Assembly: GCA_045633005.1 (NCBI GenBank) | Contig: JAZQXT010000080.1 | Location: forward strand, 1 to 64,000 | Origin: CAG-390 sp045633005 | GTDB taxonomy: Bacteria > Bacillota > Clostridia > Oscillospirales > CAG-272 | Direction of reading: 5' to 3' | Length of the DNA stretch: 64,000 nucleotides | Shown: positions 41,804 to 50,592 of the stretch, in pieces | How positions within the stretch are numbered: the stretch's first letter is position 1 | Layout: every line of letters starts with the position of its first letter | Notes under the pieces: model-generated | Databases searched by the model: none | What the model was told of the DNA's origin: nothing | What the model saw: the letters and a program-made list of their open reading frames with translations, nothing else | Made by a program: the position numbers and the translations under genes

Positions 41804-43243
41804 ATGGCTGACAATAAGAAAATGGTTGATGCTATAACATCAATGGAAACAGACTTTGCCCAGTGGTACACCGACGTTGTAAAGAAGGCAGAGCTTGTAG
41901 ATTATTCTGGCGTTAAGGGATGTATGATCATCCGTCCCTACGGATACGCCATCTGGGAAAACATCCAGCACATTCTTGACGCGGAGTTCAAGAAGCTCGG
42001 ACACGAGAACGTGTATATGCCTATGTTCATTCCCGAATCTCTGCTCCAGAAGGAAGCGGATCACGTTGCGGGCTTTGCTCCCGAATGCGCTATCGTGACC
42101 ATCGGCGGTCAGAACAGACTTTCCGAGCGTCTTATCGTGCGCCCCACGTCCGAAACGCTTTTCTGCGAGCATTACCGCAATATCATCCACTCCTACCGCG
42201 ACCTTCCCAAGCTCTACAACCAATGGTGTAACGTAGTTCGTTGGGAAAAGACCACCCGTCCCTTCCTTCGCACCTCCGAGTTCCTCTGGCAAGAGGGACA
42301 CACCATGCACGAGACCGAGGAGGAGGCACGCGAGGAAACTCTGCGTATGCTTGACGTTTACGCTGATTATTACGAAAAACCTCTCGCTATCCCCGTAGTT
42401 CGCGGTCGAAAGACCGACAAGGAAAAGTTTGCGGGTGCTGAGGAGACCTATACCGTTGAGCCTATGATGCACAACGGCGTTGCGCTTCAGGGCGGAACTA
42501 CGCACTACTTCGGCGACGGATTTGCTCGCGCGTTTGACATTACCTACACCGCGCGTGACAACACCGTAAAGCATCCCCACCAGACCTCTTGGGGCGTTTC
42601 TACCCGTATGATAGGCGCTATCATTATGGCTCACGGCGACGATAACGGGCTTATCCTCCCCCCCGCCGTTGCGCCCATTCAGGTAGTTATCGTTCCCGTT
42701 GCACAGCACAAGGAAGGCGTGCTTGAAGCCGCAAAGGCACTCAAGGACAAGCTCTCCGCGCGCTTCCGCGTAAAGCTTGACGACAGCGACAACTCCGCGG
42801 GCTGGAAGTATTCCCAGTATGAGATGAAGGGTGTTCCCCTCCGTCTTGAGATAGGTCCGCGTGATATCGAAAACAATTCCTGCGTGCTCGTTTCCCGCGT
42901 AAGCCGCGAAAAGACCTTCGTTTCCCTTGACGGCATCGAGGATTCCGTTGCGGCGGCACTCGAGTCCGTACACAACGAGCTTTACCGCCGTGCATCCGAA
43001 AACCTCAAGAACCGCACCTCCAACGCCGTAACGTACGAGGAGCTGCTTGAGATCGCGTCCACGAAGTCGGGCTTCATCCGCGCCATGTGGTGCGGCGACA
43101 GCGAGTGCGAGGACAAGATAAAGGAGGACACGGGCGGAGTGAAGTCCCGTTGCATCCCCTTTGACGAGGAGCACCTTTCCGACGTTTGCGTATGCTGCGG
43201 AAAACCTGCAAAGCATATGGTCGTTTGGGGACGTCAATATTAA
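41804..43243 (+). CDS. proS: Prolyl-tRNA synthetase (archaeal/eukaryotic type, ProS3)
   Basis: A 479-residue class II synthetase charging tRNA-Pro. It lacks the editing insertion of the long bacterial ProRS and matches the short ProS3 form common in Clostridia. Class II motifs are seen at RPTSETLFCEHYRN, RWEKTTRPFLRTSEFLWQEGHTMH and GTTHYFG. The C-terminal zinc-binding region has the cysteine cluster CGDSECEDK and CVCCGKPA. It is monocistronic with a consensus promoter. Confidence 0.95.
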   Translation: MADNKKMVDAITSMETDFAQWYTDVVKKAELVDYSGVKGCMIIRPYGYAIWENIQHILDAEFKKLGHENVYMPMFIPESLLQKEADHVAGFAPECAIVTIGGQNRLSERLIVRPTSETLFCEHYRNIIHSYRDLPKLYNQWCNVVRWEKTTRPFLRTSEFLWQEGHTMHETEEEAREETLRMLDVYADYYEKPLAIPVVRGRKTDKEKFAGAEETYTVEPMMHNGVALQGGTTHYFGDGFARAFDITYTARDNTVKHPHQTSWGVSTRMIGAIIMAHGDDNGLILPPAVAPIQVVIVPVAQHKEGVLEAAKALKDKLSARFRVKLDDSDNSAGWKYSQYEMKGVPLRLEIGPRDIENNSCVLVSRVSREKTFVSLDGIEDSVAAALESVHNELYRRASENLKNRTSNAVTYEELLEIASTKSGFIRAMWCGDSECEDKIKEDTGGVKSRCIPFDEEHLSDVCVCCGKPAKHMVVWGRQY

Positions 43244-43249
43244 AATCTT

Positions 43250-43284
43250 CGACGGTTGCGACAGCAAATGTCGCAACCGTTTTT
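43250..43284 (+). terminator. Terminator of proS
   Basis: ACGGTTGCGACA, loop GCAAA, TGTCGCAACCGT followed by TTTT. Confidence 0.85.
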
Positions 43285-43307
43285 AAAATAATGAAAGGAG
43301 GCAGGAT

Positions 43308-44438
43308 ATGAAGGAGTTTAATACGACGTTTCTTGAAAAACTGAAAAAAGTAGACCCTTGTTTGCTTATATGCACCACTATCCTGTCTCTTATAAGCATT
43401 CTTTTGATGATCGGAGTGAGTGATGCAAGCGAGATAGGCAACAGCACGCGAGTTATCACCATGCAAAGCGCGACAACCGTGGTAGGAATAATCTTTGCTT
43501 TTTTCATTTCCACGCTCGACTATCAGGAGATAGTCAACAAGCTGTTTATTCCGTTTTTCATAGCGCAGATAGGACTTCTCGGCATTACGCTTTTGTACGG
43601 CACCGCCGAGGGAAGCAACCAAAGCTGGCTATACATAGGCCCTATAGGAATACAGCCGTCAGAGTTCGTCAAGGCGACGTTTATCGTGACGTTTTCAAAG
43701 CACATAGATATAGTAAAAAAGAAGATAAACCATCCGCTCTCCATTCTCGGACTTCTTATACACGCGGGGCTCGTTATCGGACTCATACTGCTTTCGGGCG
43801 ACCTTGGAGTTGCGCTCGTTTACTGCGGACTCGTGCTTATTATGCTGTTTTGCTCTGGGCTAAGCCTTTTTTATCTGCTTGGCGGTTTTGCCTTTGTCTT
43901 CGTTTCAATTCCGTACATTTGGCCGCACCTCAACAGTTATCAGCAGGACCGTATAATATTCGGCTTTACACCCGAGGCTGACCCGCAAGGCTACGGCTTT
44001 CAGGCACTTCTTGGGCAAAAATGCGTTGCAAACGGCGGATTTTTCGGTCAAGGACTTAACGGCGGTCAGTATTACAAAAATCTTTTCGCTTGTGAAAACG
44101 ATTTCGCTTTTTCCTCGCTTTGCGAAAAATTCGGAATGCTTGGCGGACTTATCGTCATCGCCACGCTTGCGGTGCTTGTGGTCAGGATATTTATGATAGC
44201 AAAATCCGCCCGTAAGGATTCGGGTGCGTTTTTGTGCATCGGCGTTGCCGCTGTCATTACCGTTCAGGCTATAGAAAACCTCGGAATGAGCCTTGCCATG
44301 CTCCCCGTCGTCGGTATCACCCTCCCCTTCGTGAGCTACGGCGGCTCGTCGACGCTCGCTATGTATATTATGATAGGAATGGTCCACAGCGTACACGCAC
44401 ACAAGGTCAAATACTTCTTTGAACGGGAAGAAATGTAA
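43308..44438 (+). CDS. rodA: Rod-shape-determining peptidoglycan polymerase RodA (SEDS family)
   Basis: A 376-residue integral membrane glycosyltransferase polymerising lipid II. It has about ten transmembrane helices; the SEDS signatures are IGIQPSEFVK, LLSGDLGVALVY, a long loop with GYGFQALLGQKCVANGGFFGQGLNGGQ, and LPFVSYGGSS near the end. RodA is favoured over FtsW or SpoVE by length and loop style, but SEDS paralogues are difficult to separate. The start is preceded by AAAGGAGG. Confidence 0.85.
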   Translation: MKEFNTTFLEKLKKVDPCLLICTTILSLISILLMIGVSDASEIGNSTRVITMQSATTVVGIIFAFFISTLDYQEIVNKLFIPFFIAQIGLLGITLLYGTAEGSNQSWLYIGPIGIQPSEFVKATFIVTFSKHIDIVKKKINHPLSILGLLIHAGLVIGLILLSGDLGVALVYCGLVLIMLFCSGLSLFYLLGGFAFVFVSIPYIWPHLNSYQQDRIIFGFTPEADPQGYGFQALLGQKCVANGGFFGQGLNGGQYYKNLFACENDFAFSSLCEKFGMLGGLIVIATLAVLVVRIFMIAKSARKDSGAFLCIGVAAVITVQAIENLGMSLAMLPVVGITLPFVSYGGSSTLAMYIMIGMVHSVHAHKVKYFFEREEM

Positions 44439-44453
44439 ATTTAAGAATATAAT

Positions 44454-44504
44454 AACCTCCGCGCAAATATTATTCATTGAGTAATATTTTTGCGGAGGTT
44501 TTTT
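44454..44504 (+). terminator. Terminator of rodA overlapping the DUF4830 ribosome site
   Basis: AACCTCCGCGCAAATATTA pairs with the complementary TAATATTTTTGCGGAGGTT across a short loop, then TTTT. The right arm contains GGAGG (44494-44498), which is the ribosome site of the gene starting at 44506. Confidence 0.8.
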
Positions 44505-44505
44505 C

Positions 44506-44985
44506 ATGTTTATTTATTCGTTTCGCGCAAGCACGCTTCGTTTTTTTGCCGTGCTTTTGCTTGCCGCCACGGCGCTCGTCGCGCTGATAGTTTTCGTACC
44601 CGCCTACGACGTTGCCGCCGAGGCGGGAGTGCAGGTCAATTACGACAACGTAAAGACTAACGAGGACAGAGTGAAGTTTCTCGGTCAGTTCGGTTACACC
44701 GTGTCGGGTGAGCCCGTTGAGAGCGTTGAGGTAACGCTGCCGTCGGAATTTGACAGAGTTTTTTCAGGCTACAACGAGCTTCAAAAGGCGCAGGGGCTTG
44801 ACCTTTCCAAGTACAAAAACAAGGCTGTAATGCGCTACACCTACGAGATAACGAACTATCCGACCGACAGCGGTGCGAAGGTCTGGGCAAACGTTATCGT
44901 GTGGCGCGGGCGTGTTATAGGCGGCGACGTTTGCTCGGCTGACCCGTCGGGCTTCATTCACGGCTTTGAGCGTGCTTCGGAGTAA
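44506..44985 (+). CDS. DUF4830 domain-containing secreted or anchored protein
   Basis: A 159-residue protein with one N-terminal hydrophobic segment (about 10-32) acting as signal anchor. The rest matches the DUF4830 pattern: EDRVKFLGQFGYTVSGEPVE, YNELQKAQGLDLSKYKNK, RYTYEITNYPTD and GRVIGGDVCSADPSGF. No function is known for the family. Its 3' end overlaps the converging SpoVAF-like gene by 32 bases. A TATAAT at 44448-44453 would start transcription inside the rodA terminator arm. Confidence 0.8.
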   Translation: MFIYSFRASTLRFFAVLLLAATALVALIVFVPAYDVAAEAGVQVNYDNVKTNEDRVKFLGQFGYTVSGEPVESVEVTLPSEFDRVFSGYNELQKAQGLDLSKYKNKAVMRYTYEITNYPTDSGAKVWANVIVWRGRVIGGDVCSADPSGFIHGFERASE

Positions 44986-46414
44986 TTGCCACGTCCTTCT
45001 TTTTGACGCGGAAGAAAACGCTGACAAACGCGCGGGCGTTGAATGGTATTAGCGGATATAGATACGAGCATTCGCCGTTCACCGTGCGATTGGTGGCTAT
45101 GAGGGCGATTATGAGCACAACGCCGCCGATAAAGCCCCAAAGACCGAACAGAGCTACGCCGATAAGCAAAAGTATACGCATAAACTTGAAGGCGTAGCCA
45201 AGCTCGTATGAGCGTTGCGAGAAATTTGCGATAGCGACGAACGCCATAAGGATTATCACCTCGGGGATGAGCCAGCCCACGCCGACGGCGAAATCACCGA
45301 GGATGAGTCCGCCTACCACGGATAGCGAGTTTGATAGCATATCGGGGGTATTCATTGACGCCATTTTGAGTCCGTCGACCACGAACTCCACGATAAGAAG
45401 CTGAGCGAGAACGGGAAGCCTTCCCGTTTCGCTCGGCAATACGAAGGCGAACCAATCGGGAACGAGCGTGGGATTTGCGTAACACAGATACCACACGGGA
45501 ACAGCAAAAAGCGTGAGCGCGAATATAAGATACCGTACTATTCTTATATAAGTTCCCGTGAGCGGCGGCGAATAGAAATCGTTGCTCTCCTGCATAAAAT
45601 CGAAGATCGACGTAGGAAGTATCATCGCCTCGGGTGAATTATCCATCAATATCAGCACGCTTCCTTCGAAAAGCTGTGCCGCCGCCACGTCGGGACGTTC
45701 GGTGGTTCTTATTTTTGGGAATGGGTTATACCACCTTGTCCTGATAAGGCATTCTGCGAGAGATTGATGCCCCATCGTAAGGCTTTCGGTCTTTATTTCC
45801 TTTAGCCTTTCGGAAACGCGCTTAACGTACTGCGCGTCGGCGCGGTCAGCCATAAAGCACAGTACCACGTCGGTCTTTGAGCTTTTGCCTACGGTAAAAT
45901 AGCTCATAGTCAGCGCCGTGTTTCTGACTCGGCGGCGGATAAGCGCGGTGTTGGAAATAAGCGTTTCCACAAAGCCGTCGCGCGGCCCGCGCATTACTCT
46001 GTCATTTTGCGGCTCGGTGGTCTCACGCGCGGGATATGACCTTGAATCTATAAGGATGCCGTACTCGCCAAAGCGGCTTCCTATCATCAGCGTCGCGCCC
46101 GAAAGCACCATTTGTATCATCGTATCAAGCGAATCCGTAAGCTCGCTCTCGACGTATACCACACGCTTGCAAAGGAAGTCGTTTGCGCACGCAAAGCCCT
46201 GCAAATGCTTGTCTCCGAGATCCTTAAGACTTGTAAAGGACAGCATAAGCTTTTGCATAACGCCGTCCTTAACGAAGCCGTCAATATAATAAAACGTTAC
46301 CTCGTCGCTGCCTACCTGCAGCGGCTTTTTTATTATGTCAAAGCTTTCACGAACACGCAAAAGCCTATCAAGCGTTGATACGTTTTCGCTGTATGAGGAT
46401 GAAAGATGAGGCAT
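44954..46414 (-). CDS. SpoVAF/GerA-family spore germination protein
   Basis: A 486-residue protein with a soluble N-terminal half (about 1-285) and about five membrane helices in the second half. The family block TEPQNDRVMRGPRDGFVETLISN (about 136-158) and LPVLAQLLIVEFVVDGLKMASMNTP are typical. The length and lack of a long extra C-terminal tail favour SpoVAF over GerAA. It acts in the inner spore membrane during germination, probably with the SpoVA channel. No GerB or GerC partner or spoVA genes adjoin it. Confidence 0.85.
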   Translation of the reverse strand: MPHLSSSYSENVSTLDRLLRVRESFDIIKKPLQVGSDEVTFYYIDGFVKDGVMQKLMLSFTSLKDLGDKHLQGFACANDFLCKRVVYVESELTDSLDTMIQMVLSGATLMIGSRFGEYGILIDSRSYPARETTEPQNDRVMRGPRDGFVETLISNTALIRRRVRNTALTMSYFTVGKSSKTDVVLCFMADRADAQYVKRVSERLKEIKTESLTMGHQSLAECLIRTRWYNPFPKIRTTERPDVAAAQLFEGSVLILMDNSPEAMILPTSIFDFMQESNDFYSPPLTGTYIRIVRYLIFALTLFAVPVWYLCYANPTLVPDWFAFVLPSETGRLPVLAQLLIVEFVVDGLKMASMNTPDMLSNSLSVVGGLILGDFAVGVGWLIPEVIILMAFVAIANFSQRSYELGYAFKFMRILLLIGVALFGLWGFIGGVVLIIALIATNRTVNGECSYLYPLIPFNARAFVSVFFRVKKKDVAITPKHAQSRE

Positions 46415-46478
46415 TGTGTCCTCCCGTTTGATTTTTTAATATTCTTCCCTTTTGGGTGAAAAATATTCTCCGTTTTCC

Positions 46479-46507
46479 TTTACAGTCGGCTTTTTTTGTG
46501 ATATAAT
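46479..46507 (+). promoter_or_regulatory. Promoter of the tsaE operon
   Basis: TTTACA (46479-46484), 17 bases, TATAAT (46502-46507), 33 bases before the tsaE ATG. Confidence 0.75.
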
Positions 46508-46540
46508 TATACTGTATGAAATTTTGGAAGATCGGTTGAT

Positions 46541-46999
46541 ATGGAAAAAATTATTTTTGAGAAGGTCACCTCCACTACCGAGGAGACCGAGGAATGCGGA
46601 GCGCATCTCGCCTCACTCATCAGCGAGGACTCCTCCCTTCCGCAATTCGTTTCGCTCGTTGGGGATCTCGGCACGGGAAAGACTGCGTTTACGCGCGGCT
46701 TTGCCTCACTTGCCGCCGCAGGTGCGGCTGTGCGTTCTCCTACGTACACGCTTGTAAACGAATACCGCGGAAACGGCCGCCCCGTATTTCATTTTGACGT
46801 TTATAGAATAAACGATGAGGACGACCTTTACTCTATCGGCTTTTACGATTATCTTGACGAGGGCATATGCCTCGTTGAGTGGTGCGACCTCATTCCCTAC
46901 GCTCTGCCCGACCGCTATATCTCGGTAACGCTCGAAAAGCTTCCCGATGACGTATCGCTTCGCAGAGTGCGGATATCACTTGTTACGAAAGGAGAATAG
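46541..46999 (+). CDS. tsaE: tRNA threonylcarbamoyladenosine biosynthesis ATPase TsaE
   Basis: A 152-residue P-loop protein needed with TsaB and TsaD for t6A37 modification of ANN-decoding tRNAs. Walker A is GDLGTGKT (41-48); RSPTYTLVNEY, FHFDVYRI and LVEWCDLI are family blocks. It is followed two bases later by tsaB, the usual order. It heads a run of closely spaced genes that continues through rpiB, ispD and ispF. Confidence 0.95.
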   Translation: MEKIIFEKVTSTTEETEECGAHLASLISEDSSLPQFVSLVGDLGTGKTAFTRGFASLAAAGAAVRSPTYTLVNEYRGNGRPVFHFDVYRINDEDDLYSIGFYDYLDEGICLVEWCDLIPYALPDRYISVTLEKLPDDVSLRRVRISLVTKGE

Positions 47000-47001
47000 C
47001 C

Positions 47002-47712
47002 GTGAAGATATTTGCTTGCGACAGCACGGCGCATACCGCCTCCGTGGCTATATGCGACGATGAAAAGCTCATTGGGCTTTACACGCAAAACGGCGGAAAC
47101 ACGCACAGCGAAACACTCCTGCCGCTTGCCGAGACTATGTTCAAGGCACTTAAAATGAGCGTTGATGACATTGATATATTCTCCTGCTCTGCGGGCCCAG
47201 GCTCGTTTACGGGAGTTCGCATCGGCGCGGCGACGGTAAAGGGACTTGCTTTCGGCAGAGGAAAGCCGTGCATTGGAGTTTCCACGCTTGAAGCTCTTGC
47301 GCTGAATCTCGTGTCCGACGAGGAAAGAATAATCTGTCCCGTTATGGATGCGCGACGAGGTCAGCTGTATACGGCTACTTTTCTATCCAAAAACGGCGAG
47401 CTTGAAAGGATCACTCCCGACCGCGCGATAGCGTACTCGGAGTTCGAGGCAGAAACTCTCGCGTATAATAAAGAAGGAAAAAAGATATATCTTTGCGGCG
47501 ACGGCTACGAGCTTGTCAAGGGACTTCTCCCCGCCGATGCCGCGCACAACACGTCCGAAATGCTGAGATATCAATCGGCATACTCGGTCGCCCAAGTGGC
47601 GCTCACGCTGTTCCGTCAGGGTGTAAGAACTACGGACGGCGAGCTTCGCCCCACTTATTTACGTCTACCGCAGGCAGAGCGTGACCGCCTTGCCGCTCAA
47701 AATAAAAATTGA
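47002..47712 (+). CDS. tsaB: tRNA threonylcarbamoyladenosine biosynthesis protein TsaB
   Basis: A 236-residue ASKHA-fold partner of TsaD in t6A synthesis. It shows CDSTAHTASVAI, HSETLLPL and the diagnostic SAGPGSFTGVRIG. Start is a GTG at 47002 after AAAGGAGAA, immediately behind tsaE. TsaD itself is not in the window. Confidence 0.95.
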   Translation: MKIFACDSTAHTASVAICDDEKLIGLYTQNGGNTHSETLLPLAETMFKALKMSVDDIDIFSCSAGPGSFTGVRIGAATVKGLAFGRGKPCIGVSTLEALALNLVSDEERIICPVMDARRGQLYTATFLSKNGELERITPDRAIAYSEFEAETLAYNKEGKKIYLCGDGYELVKGLLPADAAHNTSEMLRYQSAYSVAQVALTLFRQGVRTTDGELRPTYLRLPQAERDRLAAQNKN

Positions 47713-47726
47713 AAGGTTTAATTCAC

Positions 47727-48200
47727 ATGAACAACAAGAAACTCGTTATCGGCTCTGACCACGCAGGATTTGAATATAAGGCAAAGCTTATTGATTACCT
47801 TACCGCCAAGGGCTATGAAATGATAGACGCGGGAACTTATTCCGCCGACAGCTGTGACTACCCCGTACCCGTACACGCGCTGTGCAAGGTCATCCAGAGC
47901 GGCGAATGCGCCGAGGGTATCCTCATTTGCGGCACGGGAATCGGCGTTTCCATGGCGGCTAACAAGCACCACGGCATACGCGCCGCAGTTTGCTCCGACA
48001 AATACTCCACCGAAATGACAAGACTCCACAACGATGCAAACGTGCTTTGCATGGGCGCAAGAGTCATCGACTTCGACCTCGTTTGCGAGCTTACCGACAT
48101 CTTCCTTTCCACCGACGCGCTCACCGAGGAGCGTCACCTGCGCCGTCAGCAGATGATAAGCGACCTTGAGGACGGCACGTTCGAGGAAAAGTATGAGTAA
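47727..48200 (+). CDS. rpiB: Ribose-5-phosphate isomerase B
   Basis: A 157-residue RpiB/LacAB-family enzyme interconverting ribose 5-phosphate and ribulose 5-phosphate. It has GSDHAGFEYK near the start and the active-site cysteine in LICGTGIGVSMAANKHHGIRAA. The ATG at 47727 is preceded by GAAAGG. It is in one operon with tsaEB and ispDF; rpe lies a few genes on, so two pentose phosphate enzymes are linked. Confidence 0.92.
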   Translation: MNNKKLVIGSDHAGFEYKAKLIDYLTAKGYEMIDAGTYSADSCDYPVPVHALCKVIQSGECAEGILICGTGIGVSMAANKHHGIRAAVCSDKYSTEMTRLHNDANVLCMGARVIDFDLVCELTDIFLSTDALTEERHLRRQQMISDLEDGTFEEKYE

Positions 48201-48942
48201 GCTATACGCTATAGCCGATACGCTTCGCGCTATTGCGGGAGTCGCAAAAAACCGAAGGACCGCCGCCATTATCGTTGCGGCCGGCTCGTCGGCGCGAATG
48301 GGCAAGCCCAAGCAATTCATTCCGCTTTGCGGCATCCCCGCCGTCGTGCGCACGCTTAAGGCGTATCAAGCCTCGTCTCTTATCACCTCCATCGTGGTAG
48401 TGGCAAGGGAATGCGATATCGAAAGATACGAAAAATACAAAAAAGCATACTCTATAACCAAGCTTTGCGCCATCGTAAAGGGTGGCTCGACAAGGCAGGA
48501 GTCCGTGCTTCGCGGCGTTGAAGCCGTGCCGAAAAAGACCGCCTACGTTGCTATTGCGGACGGCGCAAGACCGCTGACTACTACCGAAACGATAGACCAA
48601 GTTTGCCTTGCGGCGTACCGCTTTGATGCGGCAACTGCGGCTTTCCCCGCGTACGACACTATAAAAACCGCCGACAAAAAGGGCTTTATCACCTCTACCG
48701 TTGAGCGTTCTACGGTATGGCACGCCGCCACGCCGCAGGTATTCAGCCTTGCGCTGTACCGCGCCGCCGCATATTCGGCAAAGGACGAGGGCTTCGTCGC
48801 GACCGACGACAACTCGCTCGTTGAGCACATCGGACACAGGATAAAGCTCGTCGATTGCGGCAGAGAGAACATTAAGCTGACGGAGCGCCACGACGTAACG
48901 ATGTGCGAGGCTATCATCAAGCAAAGGGAGGCTGACAAATGA
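48193..48942 (+). CDS. ispD: 2-C-methyl-D-erythritol 4-phosphate cytidylyltransferase
   Basis: A 249-residue enzyme of the MEP isoprenoid pathway that makes CDP-methylerythritol. It has the nucleotidyltransferase signature IIVAAGSSARMGKPKQF (35-51), GGSTRQESV, IADGARPL and ATPQVF. The first 30 residues form an unusual N-terminal extension; the ATG at 48193 follows GAGG and overlaps rpiB by eight bases. An internal start close to the motif is possible but has no ribosome site. It precedes ispF with a four-base overlap. Confidence 0.92.
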   Translation: MSKLYAIADTLRAIAGVAKNRRTAAIIVAAGSSARMGKPKQFIPLCGIPAVVRTLKAYQASSLITSIVVVARECDIERYEKYKKAYSITKLCAIVKGGSTRQESVLRGVEAVPKKTAYVAIADGARPLTTTETIDQVCLAAYRFDAATAAFPAYDTIKTADKKGFITSTVERSTVWHAATPQVFSLALYRAAAYSAKDEGFVATDDNSLVEHIGHRIKLVDCGRENIKLTERHDVTMCEAIIKQREADK

Positions 48943-49406
48943 GAATAGGTCACGGATACGACGTCCACCGCCTCGTTGAAGGCAGAGAGCTGATACTTGG
49001 CGGCGTGAAGATAGATTATCACCTTGGGCTTCTCGGTCATTCCGATGCCGACGTGCTTGTCCACGCGATAATGGACGCGCTTCTCGGCGCGGCGGCGCTT
49101 GGAGATATCGGAAAGCACTTTCCCGACAGCGACGCGGCGTTTTGCGGCGCAGACAGCCTTGCTCTTGCACGTCAGGTAGCCGCAATGCTGCGAGTGCGCT
49201 CTTACAAAACAGTAAACGTTGACGCGACCGTTATTGCACAGCGTCCGAAGCTTGCCCCACACATAGACGAAATGAGGCGAAATATCGCCGCGGCGCTCGG
49301 CGTTGAGCTTTCCGCGATAAATATAAAGGCGACGACCGAGGAAGGTCTCGGGTTTACGGGAAACGGCGCGGGCATTGCCGCGCACGCGGTCTGCCTTATT
49401 GATTGA
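48939..49406 (+). CDS. ispF: 2-C-methyl-D-erythritol 2,4-cyclodiphosphate synthase
   Basis: A 155-residue trimeric zinc enzyme of the MEP pathway. It has RIGHGYDVHRL (2-12, metal ligands Asp8 and His10), LLGHSDADVLVHAIMDALLGA and TTEEGLGFTGNG. It overlaps ispD by the ATGA pair, so the two consecutive pathway enzymes are translationally coupled. Confidence 0.96.
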   Translation: MRIGHGYDVHRLVEGRELILGGVKIDYHLGLLGHSDADVLVHAIMDALLGAAALGDIGKHFPDSDAAFCGADSLALARQVAAMLRVRSYKTVNVDATVIAQRPKLAPHIDEMRRNIAAALGVELSAINIKATTEEGLGFTGNGAGIAAHAVCLID

Positions 49407-49571
49407 CCAAGCAGAGCCGCCGCAAGCGGCGGCCCTAAGCGTAAAACGTGCAACACGCATCTCTCGCACTTCCCGTGCTTTTTGACTTCCCTTGTTGCCA
49501 TCTTACGCATACCTTCTATACAGAATATGGCGAAACGGTCTTTTTTGACCGCGCCTGAAAGGATAACTTTT

Positions 49572-50234
49572 ATGATCTACATAGCTCCCTCCCTGCTCGC
49601 CGCAGATTTTACAAGACTCGGCGAGGACACCGCGCGAGTTGAAGCCGCGGGCGCTGATTTTCTGCATCTTGACGTTATGGACGGCGTTTTCGTTCCGAAT
49701 ATCTCATTCGGTCCTGCCGTCATTGGTGCGCTTCGTCCGCAATCCAAGCTCGTTTTTGACGTTCACCTTATGATAACCGCCCCCGAACGTTACGTTGACC
49801 GCTTTATCAAGGCGGGCGCGGATATGATATCCTTCCACCTTGAAGCGTGCGAGGACCCCGCCGCCCTTATAAAGACCATAAAAGCGGCAGGCGTTAAGGC
49901 GGCAGTTGCCATCTCGCCCGACACGCCCGCAGAGGCTATCATTCCCTACCTTGCCGACGTGGATATGGCGCTTATTATGACCGTATACCCAGGCTTTGGC
50001 GGACAGAAATTTATGGCGGATATGCTCCCGAAGATCAGGGCGGTAAGAGAGTACGTAGATAAGAATTCGCTCGACTGCCTTATCCAAGTTGACGGCGGCA
50101 TTGACGTTGCCACCGCTCCCCTTGTCAGCGCCGCGGGTGCAAACGTGCTTGTCGCAGGCTCTGCCGTATTCCACGCGGAGGATGCAAAGAAAAAGATCGC
50201 AGACATAAGAAGTGCGGCGGCAAATAATCAATAA
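49572..50234 (+). CDS. rpe: Ribulose-phosphate 3-epimerase
   Basis: A 220-residue TIM barrel interconverting ribulose 5-phosphate and xylulose 5-phosphate. It has APSLLAADF, HLDVMDGVFVPN, FDVHLMI and VYPGFGGQKF with the expected catalytic aspartates and metal-binding histidines. The start at 49572 follows AAAGGA; upstream in-frame codons are noncoding. The 165-base gap after ispF contains a GCCGC/GCGGC hairpin and a small ACGGTC/GACCG stem, so it may be a separate transcript. Confidence 0.94.
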   Translation: MIYIAPSLLAADFTRLGEDTARVEAAGADFLHLDVMDGVFVPNISFGPAVIGALRPQSKLVFDVHLMITAPERYVDRFIKAGADMISFHLEACEDPAALIKTIKAAGVKAAVAISPDTPAEAIIPYLADVDMALIMTVYPGFGGQKFMADMLPKIRAVREYVDKNSLDCLIQVDGGIDVATAPLVSAAGANVLVAGSAVFHAEDAKKKIADIRSAAANNQ

Positions 50235-50260
50235 TTTTTCGACTTTTTTCAAAAAAAGTA

Positions 50261-50289
50261 TTGACAGACGCATTTTTTTGTAGTAAAAT
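50261..50289 (+). promoter_or_regulatory. Promoter of the T-box leader
   Basis: TTGACA (50261-50266), 17 bases, TAAAAT (50284-50289), about 20 bases before the T-box stem I region. Confidence 0.85.
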
Positions 50290-50309
50290 CTATAACAACA
50301 AATTGAATA

Positions 50310-50572
50310 GCGGTTATAAAGGCTATGACGAAGACGGTCAGGCGATGCTTGTGCACAGAGAGCCGATGGTTGGTGTAAATCGGTAACGGCGCGTTAAGTA
50401 CCCATCACTTCCGAGCCGAAGATTCGAAGCTTGAGAGTCTTCCGTTTGCGCTACGTCATTGCGCAGGGCTTGTTTGAGTCCGTTAAGTGGCATCGAAAGA
50501 TGCAATTTGAGTGGTACCGCGGGAAAATGCTTTTTATCCCGTCTCAAAGAAATTCTTTGAGACGGTTTTTTT
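50310..50572 (+). promoter_or_regulatory. T-box leader, probable tRNA-Ile specificity
   Basis: Stem I elements are AGAGAG (50357-50362) and GGTTGGTG (50368-50375). The T-box sequence TGGTACCGCGGG is at 50512-50523, and a terminator CCGTCTCAAAG / CTTTGAGACGG plus T run is at 50539-50572. The basal GAAG pairs with CTTC (50408-50411). Aligned to known leaders (specifier, A, CTTC), the specifier is ATC at 50404-50406, isoleucine. UAC at 50399-50401 or CCC at 50401-50403 remain possible. The TGGT bulge implies an A discriminator, which excludes threonine. Confidence 0.9.
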
Positions 50573-50592
50573 ATTGAAAGGAGATACTCAAA

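Noticed and set aside
46452..46757. Separate 101-residue gene ahead of tsaE
   Set aside because: It is out of frame with and inside tsaE, is Arg/Ser/Pro rich without domains, and the promoter lies within it.
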